Below are positions 1 to 7,705 of a stretch of DNA of 35,374 nucleotides, piece after piece. A program made the position numbers and the translations under genes. The DNA is taken from positions 1-35,374 of the forward strand of contig NZ_PISE01000071.1 in assembly GCF_002835805.1 (NCBI RefSeq), given 5' to 3'. A model generated the notes under the pieces. The model did no database searches, was not told the origin of the DNA, and worked only from the letters and a program-made list of their open reading frames with translations. Source of the stretch: Niallia nealsonii (GTDB lineage: Bacteria; Bacillota; Bacilli; Bacillales; Cytobacillaceae). Within the stretch, counting starts at the first letter, position 1; each line of letters starts with the position of its first letter.

Positions 1-16
1 CCGTCCCCCTCCACCA
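1..16 (+). tRNA. 3' end of a tRNA (probably tRNA-Tyr), cut by the window edge
   Basis: The first 16 bases read as the 3' strand of a T-stem (CCGTC), an acceptor 3' strand (CCCCTCC), discriminator A and an encoded CCA. The acceptor partner would be GGAGGGG, as in Bacillus tRNA-Tyr. It lies 14 bases before tRNA-Gly, as expected in a tRNA array. The identity is inferred from the acceptor stem only. Confidence 0.55.
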
Positions 17-30
17 TTTATTATTTATTT

Positions 31-104
31 GCGGGTGTAGTTTAATGGTAAAACCTCAGCCTTCCAAGCTGATGTCGTGAGTTCGATTCTCATCACCCGC
101 TCCA
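31..104 (+). tRNA. tRNA-Gly (anticodon TCC)
   Basis: A full cloverleaf can be drawn. The acceptor GCGGGTG pairs with CATCCGC-type 3' strand CACCCGC, the anticodon loop is CTTCCAA with anticodon TCC, the T-loop is TTCGATT, and CCA is encoded at 102-104. The length is 74 with CCA, normal for tRNA-Gly. Confidence 0.95.
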
Positions 105-117
105 AAATATTTATTGT

Positions 118-192
118 TCCGCAGTAGCTCAGTGGTAGAGCATTCGGCTGTTAACCGAACGGTCGTAGGTTCGAGTCCTACCTGCGGAGCCA
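118..192 (+). tRNA. tRNA-Asn (anticodon GTT)
   Basis: The acceptor TCCGCAG pairs with CTGCGGA, the anticodon loop is CTGTTAA with anticodon GTT, the T-loop is TTCGAGT, and the gene ends with G-CCA. It is 13 bases after tRNA-Gly, so the two are probably cotranscribed. Confidence 0.95.
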
Positions 193-228
193 TTTTTTTG
201 TCTAAAATAATACATAAACATAATAGAT

Positions 229-291
229 TGAAGTATCAATGGATTTAGAAGAGTATATTCTGAATCCATTGGTGCTTCAGCTTTTTTATTT
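229..291 (+). terminator. Rho-independent terminator of the tRNA cluster
   Basis: A 17-base arm at 229-245 pairs with 263-279, with about 15 pairs if G-T is counted, around a 17-base loop. The stem is followed by GCTTTTTTATTTATT. It lies 37 bases after tRNA-Asn. Confidence 0.75.
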
Positions 292-439
292 ATTGTAGCA
301 GCAGGTTGAGTAGTGATGAATTTTGCCGAAAAATAGCTATTTCTAAAAAATGAAGCAAAAATAATAAAAAAGCACTGCATCTTATTTAGCAAATTGTTTA
401 AGAAGTACTGGCTAATTTTTGATTAAATGACAACATAAA

Positions 440-475
440 TAAAAGAATCAGCATTTTCTTCTGCTGATTCTTTAT
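440..475 (-). terminator. Terminator downstream of mtaD
   Basis: A perfect 10-bp inverted repeat (AGAATCAGCA at 444-453 with TGCTGATTCT at 462-471) has an 8-base loop. On the minus strand it is followed by TTTTATTTATG. It sits immediately after the mtaD stop codon. Confidence 0.75.
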
Positions 476-477
476 TA

Positions 478-1788
478 TTATCTTTTTAATTTTGCTTGCA
501 GGCGATTTGTTTCATAAATTACTTTTTCCTCATCAATCGTTAAACAGCTGCGGTCTTTAACAATTAGTTGGCCATTTATATATACATCACATACATCACG
601 TCCATTTGCGGCATAAAGAAGGTGGGACGCAGCTTCGCTTAGCGGCTGCAGATGTTCTTTGTCATATGGATAGATGGTTATAAAATCTGCTTGTTTCCCT
701 TGTTCCAAGGAGCCAGTACTATTCATGCCAATCGCTTCTGCTCCAACTCTTGTCGCTAGAGATAAGGTTGTTTTTGCGGGAAGTTTTGTTGCGTCTTTGT
801 ACATGCCTTTTTGCAGCAATGCAGCAGTTCTCATTTCTTCAAACATGTCAAAGTTATTATTGGATGCGACTCCGTCTGTGGCAATGCCTACTTTTATTCC
901 ATGGTCAAGCAGTCGAACAATATCGGCTACACCGGAGCCAAGTTTTAGATTGCTGATTGGATTATGAGCAACTCGAACATCGTACGCTTTTAATATTTCT
1001 CTTTCTTCCTCATTTAAAACGACACCATGGGCCATAACTGTCGGAGAATCAAATATTCCTAAACGACGGAGATATTCAACAGGGCGGTGCCCATATCTTT
1101 GTTGAATATCTGCTATTTCATAATCGGTTTCTGAAACATGTATATGGATCATCAGCTCATTTTCCTTTGCAATTCTGACGCTTTCTAAAAGGGCTTCTGT
1201 TGTACATGCATAGGGGCTATGGGGAGCCACCATTGTTGTGAGACGCCCATTGGCGCTTGTTTTATATTTTTTTGCAAATCGTTCTGCTTCTAGTAGATGT
1301 GCCTGTTGTTCTTTTTCCGTCCCTAAGCTGAAAATCGTATAAGAAAATGCTCCCCGAATTCCCGTTTCTCCGATTTTTTCCATGACTGCATCTGCATCAA
1401 TGCCTTTTGGGTTAAACATATCAGAGAAGGAGGTTGTTCCTGATTTTAACATTTCTAACATGCCAAGTTCAGTGCTTACTTGTGCGATTTCGGTTGTAAA
1501 TTGAGCCTCTAATGGCCAAATTCTCGTTTCAAGCCATGGTTTTAACAGCATATCATCGCCAATTCCCCGAAGAAGAGTCATCACGATATGAGAATGAGTA
1601 TTTACAAGTCCTGGCATGACCCATTTTCCTTTTAAGTCTACGATATTTTCTGCTTCTTCTACCAATTGATTTTGGAAGCTACCTATATATATAATCATTT
1701 CGTTTTCTATTATCATTAAACCATTATTAAAAATTTGATTTTTTTGATCCATTGTAAAAAAAGCAGCATTGATATAAGCTGTTTTCAT
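478..1788 (-). CDS. mtaD: 5-methylthioadenosine/S-adenosylhomocysteine deaminase (MtaD-like amidohydrolase)
   Basis: 436 aa, a cytoplasmic amidohydrolase of the MtaD/TrzA (COG0402) type. The family deaminates MTA or SAH at adenine and so links to methionine/SAM salvage. Visible metal-site motifs are HSH in VNTHSHIVMTLLRG (near residue 66), HVSE near 218, MAHG near 250 and TDGVASNNN near 304. The HNPISNLKLGSG segment is typical of this subfamily. The ATG is preceded by AGGAGGGTT (minus strand, 1791-1799), which fixes the start. It is a single-gene unit with its own terminator, divergent from the sulfur-type ABC operon; a shared sulfur-metabolism theme is plausible but inferred. Other amidohydrolases (guanine deaminase, chlorohydrolase) are less likely because of the NSNLKLGSG and D-G-x-ASNN pattern. 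Confidence 0.85.
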   Translation of the reverse strand: MKTAYINAAFFTMDQKNQIFNNGLMIIENEMIIYIGSFQNQLVEEAENIVDLKGKWVMPGLVNTHSHIVMTLLRGIGDDMLLKPWLETRIWPLEAQFTTEIAQVSTELGMLEMLKSGTTSFSDMFNPKGIDADAVMEKIGETGIRGAFSYTIFSLGTEKEQQAHLLEAERFAKKYKTSANGRLTTMVAPHSPYACTTEALLESVRIAKENELMIHIHVSETDYEIADIQQRYGHRPVEYLRRLGIFDSPTVMAHGVVLNEEEREILKAYDVRVAHNPISNLKLGSGVADIVRLLDHGIKVGIATDGVASNNNFDMFEEMRTAALLQKGMYKDATKLPAKTTLSLATRVGAEAIGMNSTGSLEQGKQADFITIYPYDKEHLQPLSEAASHLLYAANGRDVCDVYINGQLIVKDRSCLTIDEEKVIYETNRLQAKLKR

Positions 1789-1799
1789 CCTAACCCTCC

Positions 1800-2157
1800 T
1801 AAATGAATAATTCGTTTATCTATCTCCTTGTCAGCAATGTCTTGTAAATAAATAAGAGGTCTGACAACTTAAATTTTTCTTATTATAACATCAAATTGAA
1901 AATGTGTGTACATATTGTTAAAAAAGTCTACAGGGAATTATAATTTGCTATTTTCATCCTATAAATGGTAAGAAGAGGATAATCAGTTAGAGAGTACAAG
2001 CATTAGAAAATTAGAAATTAATAGGAAGAAATGGGTAAACAAAATAACGGATTTGAAAGGCTTTTTTCTGAAATGTATAAAATATTTGAAATTTCCTGAA
2101 TTAACGCTTGACCACCTAAAATATTTCTGATAAATTGATATTAATCATTTTCACACT
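1800..2157. other. Intergenic stretch without a recognisable gene
   Basis: This AT-rich divergent intergenic region separates mtaD (minus) from the ABC operon (plus). I see no ORF with a ribosome site, no S-box/SAM riboswitch core and no T-box AGGGTGG signature. It should contain the promoters of both units. Confidence 0.5.
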
Positions 2158-2171
2158 ATTCCAATAGGAAT
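2158..2171. promoter_or_regulatory. CymR-like inverted repeat upstream of the ABC operon
   Basis: ATTCC-AATA-GGAAT is a perfect dyad, followed by TATTAATTATTG. As I recall it, the CymR operator of Bacillus and Staphylococcus (the cysteine-metabolism repressor) has the same ATTCC...GGAATT core. That would fit repression of a sulfur-source operon when cysteine is plentiful. The assignment rests on the motif alone. Confidence 0.4.
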
Positions 2172-2191
2172 TATTAATTATTGACCGGACA

Positions 2192-2235
2192 ACCGGAGAC
2201 CTTTCTTTTTCTTAAGAGATGTCTCCGGTTTTTTG
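2192..2235 (+). terminator. First leader hairpin (terminator-like) before the ABC operon
   Basis: ACCGGAGAC (2192-2200) pairs perfectly with GTCTCCGGT (2221-2229), followed by a T run ending at 2234. No coding gene on this strand precedes it, so it would end a leader transcript rather than a gene. Confidence 0.65.
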
Positions 2236-2271
2236 TTTAGGTGGATGATTAGCCGACTAGTCCGCTAGAGG

Positions 2272-2316
2272 CCTTTACAACAATCATTTGTTGATTGAAT
2301 GTAAAGGTTTTTTTAT
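2272..2316 (+). terminator. Second leader hairpin directly before the SsuA-like gene
   Basis: CCTTTACA (2272-2279) pairs with TGTAAAGG (2300-2307). An inner CAATCA/TGATTG stem stacks inside it, and seven or eight T follow. It ends about 10 bases before the AAGGAGGAA ribosome site, so it can only act as an attenuator of the downstream operon. Confidence 0.65.
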
Positions 2317-2339
2317 TGGAGAAAAAGGAGGAAGAGACT

Positions 2340-3383
2340 TTGATAAGCAAAAGAAATAGGCGGAAAGCAAAATTTTTATTGGCGGCTATATTATCCGCAG
2401 TGGCATTAGCCGGCTGTGAGGAGAAGAAAACAGGTGGGGAGGCGGAAGGGAAATATGAAACATTAAAACTGAAGTATGAAGGGTCTGTTGGTACTGTCAC
2501 TTACCCAGAACTAGCACAAGATTTAGGATATCTGGATCCGATTAAATTAGAATGGATTGGAAATACAATTAGTGGTCCAGCATCGATTCAAAATGCAGCA
2601 ACTGGAGAAACAGATTTTGGCGGCGCCTTTAATGGAGCAATTGCCAAATTGATTGCCAGCGGTGCACCGCTTAAATCAGTTATCGGCTATTACGGAAGCG
2701 ATGAAGACACCTATATGGGATATTACGTATTAGATGGAAGTCCAATAAAAAATGCGAAAGATTTAATTGGAAAAAAAGTCGGCATGAATACAATGGGGGC
2801 ACATTCAGAATTTATTTTAAAAGAATACTTGAAGCAAAATGGACTGACAGAAGACGAAATAAAGCAGGTTACTTTAGTTGTGGTGCCCCCAGTGAATACG
2901 GAACAAGCACTTCGGCAAAAGCAAATTGATGTAGCCGTATTAAGTGGAATGCTTCGAGACAGGGCATTGGATAATGGCGGAATTACGAAATTGTTTAGCG
3001 ATTATGATTTGTTTGGCTCCTTTACAGCTGGCAGTCTTGTTTTTACGGAGAGGTTTATTAAAGAAAATCCAAATACAGTGAAAAAGTTTGTGGAAGCAAC
3101 GGCTAAAGCAATTGAATGGACAAGAACAACACCTAAAGAAGAAGTCATTGCAAGATTTGAATCTATTATTGAAAAGAGAGGCCGCAAGGAAGATACAGAA
3201 ACGATTAAATATTGGAAAAGCCCAGGTATAGCAGAGAAAGGCGGATATATCAAAGAATCAGAATTCAAAGTATGGGTCGACTGGCTTGAAAAAGGTGGGG
3301 AGTTTAAAAACGGGCAAGTAAAATTGGATGATTTATATACAAACGAATTTAATCCATATAAACAGGAAATTGAAAATAAATAA
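2340..3383 (+). CDS. SsuA-like ABC transporter substrate-binding lipoprotein
   Basis: 347 aa from a TTG start at 2340. AAGGAGGAA at 2326-2332 is seven bases upstream, whereas a longer reading from 2295 would start inside the leader hairpin. The N-terminus is a lipoprotein signal: basic RNRRKAK, hydrophobic stretch, lipobox LAGC with Cys26. The body is an NMT1/SsuA/TauA-type periplasmic-binding fold with GTVTYPELAQDLGY, AATGETDFGGAFNGAIAKLIASG and DLIGKKVGMN blocks. Such proteins bind sulfonates, taurine, nitrate or pyrimidine precursors. It is the first gene of a four-gene run (spacing 15-29 bases) with ATPase, permease and monooxygenase. An organosulfur substrate is inferred from the neighbours; the exact ligand is unknown. 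Confidence 0.85.
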   Translation: MISKRNRRKAKFLLAAILSAVALAGCEEKKTGGEAEGKYETLKLKYEGSVGTVTYPELAQDLGYLDPIKLEWIGNTISGPASIQNAATGETDFGGAFNGAIAKLIASGAPLKSVIGYYGSDEDTYMGYYVLDGSPIKNAKDLIGKKVGMNTMGAHSEFILKEYLKQNGLTEDEIKQVTLVVVPPVNTEQALRQKQIDVAVLSGMLRDRALDNGGITKLFSDYDLFGSFTAGSLVFTERFIKENPNTVKKFVEATAKAIEWTRTTPKEEVIARFESIIEKRGRKEDTETIKYWKSPGIAEKGGYIKESEFKVWVDWLEKGGEFKNGQVKLDDLYTNEFNPYKQEIENK

Positions 3384-3398
3384 GGAGGTGCTTTTAGA

Positions 3399-4226
3399 AT
3401 GACAGACAAAATTCAGTTTGATCATGTAACAAAGATTTTTAAAGTAAGAAGCTCTGATCGAAAAAAGGGTGAATCAAAAGAATTTACAGCTATTCAAAAT
3501 GTGCATTTTTCAGTGAAAAGTGGGGAGTTTTTATCATTAGTAGGACCGTCGGGCTGCGGAAAATCTACATTGCTTGATTTGTTGGGAGGTTTAACAAAAC
3601 CAACTTCTGGACAAATTTTATTGGATGGAAAGGCAATAGAAGGTCCTGGTTTAGATCGTGGCATTGTATTTCAGCAATATGCGTTGTTTCCATGGAAAAC
3701 AGCAAAAGGGAATATTGAATTTGGACTAGAGTCAAAAGGAATTCCCAAGAAGGAACGAACAGAGATTGCCAGACATTTCTTATCCCTTGTTGGTTTATCT
3801 GGATTCGAAGATCGTTATCCCCATGAACTTTCAGGTGGAATGAAGCAACGTGTTGCGATTGCTCGAAGTTTGGCTTTTGATCCAGATGTCCTTTTAATGG
3901 ATGAACCATTTGCTGCATTAGATGCCCAGACAAGAGAAACACTGCAGACAGAGCTTTTGCAAATTTGGGAACAGACAAAAAAGACGATCATTTTTATTAC
4001 ACATGGTATTGATGAAGCAGTGTATTTAGGACAGCGAGTAGCTGTTATGACGTCTCGGCCTGGAACGATTAAACATATCATCCAAAATCCCCTGCAAAAA
4101 AGCAGTGTGGAAGAAGATTTGCGCTCTACCGTTGAATTTGCGAATGCCCGCCATCAAATTTGGGAACTTCTTCGAGAGGAAGTAAAAAAATCGCAAAATG
4201 ATCAAAAAACAGGACAATCAGCTTAA
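3399..4226 (+). CDS. SsuB-like ABC transporter ATP-binding protein
   Basis: 275 aa, the ATPase of the nitrate/sulfonate/taurine ABC family. Visible motifs are Walker A GPSGCGKST near residue 50, Q-loop VFQQYALFPW, signature LSGGMKQRVAIARSL, Walker B LLMDEPFAALD and the switch histidine in THGIDEAVYL. The FPWKT sequence after the Q-loop is typical of SsuB/TauB/NrtD proteins. The start ATG follows AAGGAGG with 10-base spacing, 15 bases after the binding protein. It powers import through the permease encoded next. Confidence 0.92.
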   Translation: MTDKIQFDHVTKIFKVRSSDRKKGESKEFTAIQNVHFSVKSGEFLSLVGPSGCGKSTLLDLLGGLTKPTSGQILLDGKAIEGPGLDRGIVFQQYALFPWKTAKGNIEFGLESKGIPKKERTEIARHFLSLVGLSGFEDRYPHELSGGMKQRVAIARSLAFDPDVLLMDEPFAALDAQTRETLQTELLQIWEQTKKTIIFITHGIDEAVYLGQRVAVMTSRPGTIKHIIQNPLQKSSVEEDLRSTVEFANARHQIWELLREEVKKSQNDQKTGQSA

Positions 4227-4255
4227 AAAAATGCATTTTATAAGGGGTGAAACAA

Positions 4256-5086
4256 TTGGCAAGTGTTGATAAATCTTTAGGATATCCTGTACGAGTATCA
4301 CATGGAATCAGATTTTCTTTTTATTGGGTAGGAAAATTAGCGAAACAAACAGCAGTCATTATCTTTCTACTTCTACTTTGGGAAACAGCTCCTCGCATGG
4401 GTTTGGTGGACAGCACTTTTTTTCCACCTTTTTCAAAAGTAGCAGAAGGCTTTTGGGGATTGTTAATCTCTGGAGAATTAGTCGCCCACTTTGAAGCAAG
4501 CATTCTCCGGTCATTGATCGGCTTTGGCTTAGCCATTATAATTGCCATTCCGTTAGGCCTGATCATTGGATGGTATCCTTTGGCAAATGAACTGCTAAAT
4601 CCTGTATTAGAGTTATTCCGAAATACGGCTGCTTTGGCGTTGCTGCCAGTTTTTATTTTACTATTAGGAATTGGAGAATTATCTAAAGTTTCCATTGTGT
4701 TATTTGCTTGTATCTTTCCAATTCTTTTAAATACTATTAATGCTGTTCGAAATGTGGATCCTTTGCTTATTCGCTCAGCTAAGTCAATGGGACTCGCCTC
4801 TTACAAACTATTTTATAAAGTCATTATTCCTGCATCAATTCCGACTATTTTTACCGGAATACGTATGGCGGGAACCTCCTCTATTCTTGTTTTAATTGCA
4901 GCTGAAATGGTTGGTGCCAAAGAGGGTCTTGGCTATTTAATTAATTACGCACAAATGAATTTTCAAATTCCGCAAATGTATGCAGGTATTCTGACAATAT
5001 CTCTTGTTGGATTTCTTTTAAACTATCTTTTAGTTTCGTTAGAAAGAAGATTTTCCAGCTGGAAGACGAATCCTAATGAAAAATAA
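4256..5086 (+). CDS. SsuC-like ABC transporter permease
   Basis: About 276 aa, an integral membrane protein of the BPD_transp_1 type with several hydrophobic segments (for example VIIFLLLLW, FGLAIIIAIPLGLIIGW, ALALLPVFILLLGIG, ILTISLVGFLLNYLL). The EAA-loop that contacts the ATPase is seen as RSAKSMGLASYKLFYKVIIP. I chose the TTG at 4256, because AAGGGGTGA (4242-4250) is well spaced from it but overlaps the alternative GTG at 4247. It lies 29 bases after the ATPase gene and is part of the same operon. Confidence 0.88.
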   Translation: MASVDKSLGYPVRVSHGIRFSFYWVGKLAKQTAVIIFLLLLWETAPRMGLVDSTFFPPFSKVAEGFWGLLISGELVAHFEASILRSLIGFGLAIIIAIPLGLIIGWYPLANELLNPVLELFRNTAALALLPVFILLLGIGELSKVSIVLFACIFPILLNTINAVRNVDPLLIRSAKSMGLASYKLFYKVIIPASIPTIFTGIRMAGTSSILVLIAAEMVGAKEGLGYLINYAQMNFQIPQMYAGILTISLVGFLLNYLLVSLERRFSSWKTNPNEK

Positions 5087-5106
5087 TAGGAAAGAAGGAT
5101 AAAAAG

Positions 5107-6474
5107 ATGACAAAAAATGAGAATGAAATGAAATTAGGCGCATTTTTTATGATACCAGGGCATCATGTGGCAGCATGGCGGCATCCAGAGGCAGAAGCAG
5201 ATCAGATAATGAATTTCGATTTTATTAAGAGACTTGCGCAAACAGCAGAGCGGGGTAAGTTTGATATGATTTTTCTTGCTGATGGCTATGCAGTAAGAGC
5301 AAAAGACAAAACGGCACTAAGTCAAAGTGTACACACACTTTTTGAACCATTTACTCTTTTATCAGCCCTTTCTGCGGTAACTCGTTCCATTGGGCTTGCC
5401 GCAACGGTGTCTACTACCTATAATGAGCCATTTAATGTTGCTCGCAAATTTGCATCTTTAGATCATTTAAGTGGAGGGAGAGCTGCATGGAATGTGGTTA
5501 CATCCAATACGGAAGGAGAAGCAAAAAACTTTAGCCAGGAACAACATTTGCAGCATGCAAAACGTTATGAACGGGCTGAAGAATTTGTGGATGTTGTAAC
5601 AAAGCTTTGGGATAGCTGGGAAGATGACGCACTGGTTATCGATAAAGAATCGGCATTATTTGCAGATCCTTCCAAAATACATTCCATTAACCATAAAGGA
5701 GAATGGTTTTCTGTAGAAGGGCCGCTAAATATTTCCCGGCCGGTACAAGGACATCCTGTTGTGATTCAAGCAGGCTCTTCAGAAGATGGGAAGGAGCTTG
5801 CGGCACGGACTGCTGAAGTCATTTTTACTGCATGGCAAACGTTAGAAGAAGCGCAGGGATTTTATGCCGATGTCAAAGGAAGAATGAAGAAATATGGACG
5901 TTCTCCTGATGAACTGAAAATTATGCCAGGGATTTTCCCTGTTATTGGAAGAACGGAAGGGGAAGCAGACAAAAATAAACAGCTTTTAGAAGAGCTTATA
6001 CCAGAAGAATCAGGTGTTGCTCTTCTTTCCGGCATGATAAGCGTGAATTTATCAGGCTATCCTTTAGATGGACCACTGCCAGATCTTCCAGATTTAGATC
6101 AAGTAAACGGTGGAAAAAGTCGTTTTAAATTATTAAAGGATCTTGCTGACCGCGAAGGATTGACTATTCGGAAGTTATATCAGCGAATTGCTGGTGCTCG
6201 CGGACATAGAGAGATAAAAGGGACGCCAGAGCAGATTGCCGATCAAATGCAAGAATGGTTTGAAAATGGTGCAGCGGACGGCTTTAATATCATGCCTCCA
6301 CATTTGCCAGGGGGATTAGATGATTTTGTGGATTTAGTTATTCCAGAACTCCAAAAAAGAGGACTATTTCGTACAGAGTATAGCGGCCATACATTAAGAG
6401 AAAATTTAGGATTAAAAAGACCTTCTAGTAATGTGGGGAAAAAAGTAAAAGAAATGATTGAAACAAATAAATAG
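5107..6474 (+). CDS. LLM-class flavin-dependent monooxygenase, NtaA/SnaA/DszA (YxeK-like) family
   Basis: 455 aa, luciferase-like TIM barrel. The N-terminus (KLGAFFMIPGHHVAAWRHP), the segment FDMIFLADG and the central GRAAWNVVTS...HAKRYERAEEFVDVVTKLWDSW are characteristic of the FMN-dependent nitrilotriacetate-monooxygenase family. That family includes DszA, SnaA, EmoA and B. subtilis YxeK/YtnJ. These enzymes use FMNH2 supplied by a separate reductase to oxidise C-N or C-S compounds; no reductase gene is visible here. It is the last gene of the operon, 20 bases after the permease, so its substrate is probably what the importer brings in. Sulfonate, sulfone, aminopolycarboxylate and S-succinyl compounds are all possible. 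Confidence 0.85.
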   Translation: MTKNENEMKLGAFFMIPGHHVAAWRHPEAEADQIMNFDFIKRLAQTAERGKFDMIFLADGYAVRAKDKTALSQSVHTLFEPFTLLSALSAVTRSIGLAATVSTTYNEPFNVARKFASLDHLSGGRAAWNVVTSNTEGEAKNFSQEQHLQHAKRYERAEEFVDVVTKLWDSWEDDALVIDKESALFADPSKIHSINHKGEWFSVEGPLNISRPVQGHPVVIQAGSSEDGKELAARTAEVIFTAWQTLEEAQGFYADVKGRMKKYGRSPDELKIMPGIFPVIGRTEGEADKNKQLLEELIPEESGVALLSGMISVNLSGYPLDGPLPDLPDLDQVNGGKSRFKLLKDLADREGLTIRKLYQRIAGARGHREIKGTPEQIADQMQEWFENGAADGFNIMPPHLPGGLDDFVDLVIPELQKRGLFRTEYSGHTLRENLGLKRPSSNVGKKVKEMIETNK

Positions 6475-6706
6475 AAATTCACTAGACAACTAGAGAGGTC
6501 AGCAAATAAAAGTTTTATATTTTGTTTTTTGTAAAATGAATCTTTGTCATTTGAAATAATACTCCAGAATTATATAATCTTCTACTTATCTATTAAGGAG
6601 GTGATACTCGGTTATAAAAAAGGAAAAAATCAAGACCTAGATAGTACCTCAAATGATTTATTTATTCTTATCAAAACTAATTTTATATTTTAGGAGGAGT
6701 CCAATT

Positions 6707-7594
6707 ATGTCTACAAAACAAATCAGCCAATTAACAATCGTGCCTGTTGCAGGGAGAATCGGTGCAGAAATAAAAGGGGTGCAATTATCAGCAGATCTAG
6801 ATCCAACTGTTTTCAGCGAAATAAAAAAAGCGCTTAATGAATATAAAGTCGTCTTCTTTAAAGGACAAAATCATTTAGATGATGCATCTCAAGAAGCATT
6901 TGCCAATCTTTTTGGCGAACCATACGCGCATCCAACCGTGCCGGTAAAAACTAATACTAACTATATTTTTGAATTAGATTCAAAGCGAGGTGCAAAAGCG
7001 AATCACTGGCATACAGATGTAACTTTTGTTCCAGAGGTGCCGAAGTATTCCATTCTAAGAGGTGTGACAATTCCTAAAGTTGGAGGTGATACTGTTTGGG
7101 CTAATACCAATGCAGCATATGAAAATCTTCCTGATGGATTAAAGAACTTGGCAGACGAGTTGTGGGCGATCCACACAAATGAGTTTGATTATGCGCAATT
7201 TAAACGAAATGACAGCAAAGATGAGGCAAGCGAGAAAAGTCGGGCAGTATTTGAATCAACCATTTTCAAAACGAGACATCCAGTTGTTCATGTCCATGCA
7301 GAAACAGGGAAAAAACATTTGCTGCTAGGAGGCTTTGCCGGACGAATTGAAGGATATACAACAAGCGAATCAGAACGATTATTAAGTATTTTTGACGCTC
7401 ATATTACTCGGTTAGAAAATACTGTTCGCTGGCAATGGAGTGAAGGAGATGTGGCTATTTGGGATAATTTAGCTACTCAGCATTATGCTATTGCCGACTA
7501 CGACGAGCATCGCGTTGTCAGACGAGTTACTGTAGGGAATGATGTGCCAGTCAGTCAAAGGAATGAATCTAGTTCGCTGATTGTAAAAAAATAA
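6707..7594 (+). CDS. TauD/TfdA-family Fe(II)/2-oxoglutarate-dependent dioxygenase
   Basis: 295 aa. The ATG at 6707 has AGGAGG nine bases upstream; an upstream in-frame ATG at 6653 lacks a ribosome site and adds residues unlike the family. The iron facial triad is visible: H102 and D104 in NHWHTDVTF, and H259 in WDNLATQHYAIADY. Arginines at 269-273 are positioned for 2-oxoglutarate. Family members hydroxylate taurine, alkyl sulfates or aryloxyacetates next to the heteroatom and so release sulfite or sulfate. It sits 232 bases after the monooxygenase with no clear terminator between, so it may be cotranscribed or have its own promoter. A perfect terminator follows. Confidence 0.87.
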   Translation: MSTKQISQLTIVPVAGRIGAEIKGVQLSADLDPTVFSEIKKALNEYKVVFFKGQNHLDDASQEAFANLFGEPYAHPTVPVKTNTNYIFELDSKRGAKANHWHTDVTFVPEVPKYSILRGVTIPKVGGDTVWANTNAAYENLPDGLKNLADELWAIHTNEFDYAQFKRNDSKDEASEKSRAVFESTIFKTRHPVVHVHAETGKKHLLLGGFAGRIEGYTTSESERLLSIFDAHITRLENTVRWQWSEGDVAIWDNLATQHYAIADYDEHRVVRRVTVGNDVPVSQRNESSSLIVKK

Positions 7595-7664
7595 GGGATT
7601 AAACGACTGGAAAACATTTTTCTTCCAAACAACTAGTAGCTACATAATATTTATCAAAACAAAC

Positions 7665-7705
7665 AAAAGAGGAGCTTTCCATTTGCAAAAAAGCTCCTCT
7701 TTTTT
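7665..7705. terminator. Bidirectional terminator between the convergent dioxygenase and lyase genes
   Basis: AAAAGAGGAGCTTT pairs with the complementary AAAGCTCCTCTTTT across an 11-base centre. T runs flank it on both strands. It serves the tauD-like gene (plus) and the lyase gene (minus). Confidence 0.85.

Noticed and set aside
129-392. 87-aa minus-strand ORF ending NGSAGRTRTYDRSVNSRMLYH
   Set aside because: It is the antisense translation of tRNA-Asn and the following terminator, a well-known annotation artefact. No ribosome site.
1800-2235. S-box or T-box riboswitch upstream of the ABC operon
   Set aside because: I searched by eye for the S-box conserved core and the T-box AGGGTGGNACCGCG sequence and found neither.
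2295-2339. Longer start (TTG 2295) for the SsuA-like protein
   Set aside because: It lies inside the leader hairpin, has no ribosome site and would place 15 charged residues before the lipoprotein signal.
3002-3409. 135-aa minus-strand ORF antisense to the SsuA-like gene (and similar antisense ORFs elsewhere)
   Set aside because: These are shadows of well-supported genes with no ribosome sites and no family resemblance.
6601-6693. Possible 30-codon ORF starting GTG 6601 before the TauD-like gene
   Set aside because: The AAGGAG touches the GTG with no spacing, and the peptide shows no recognisable feature.
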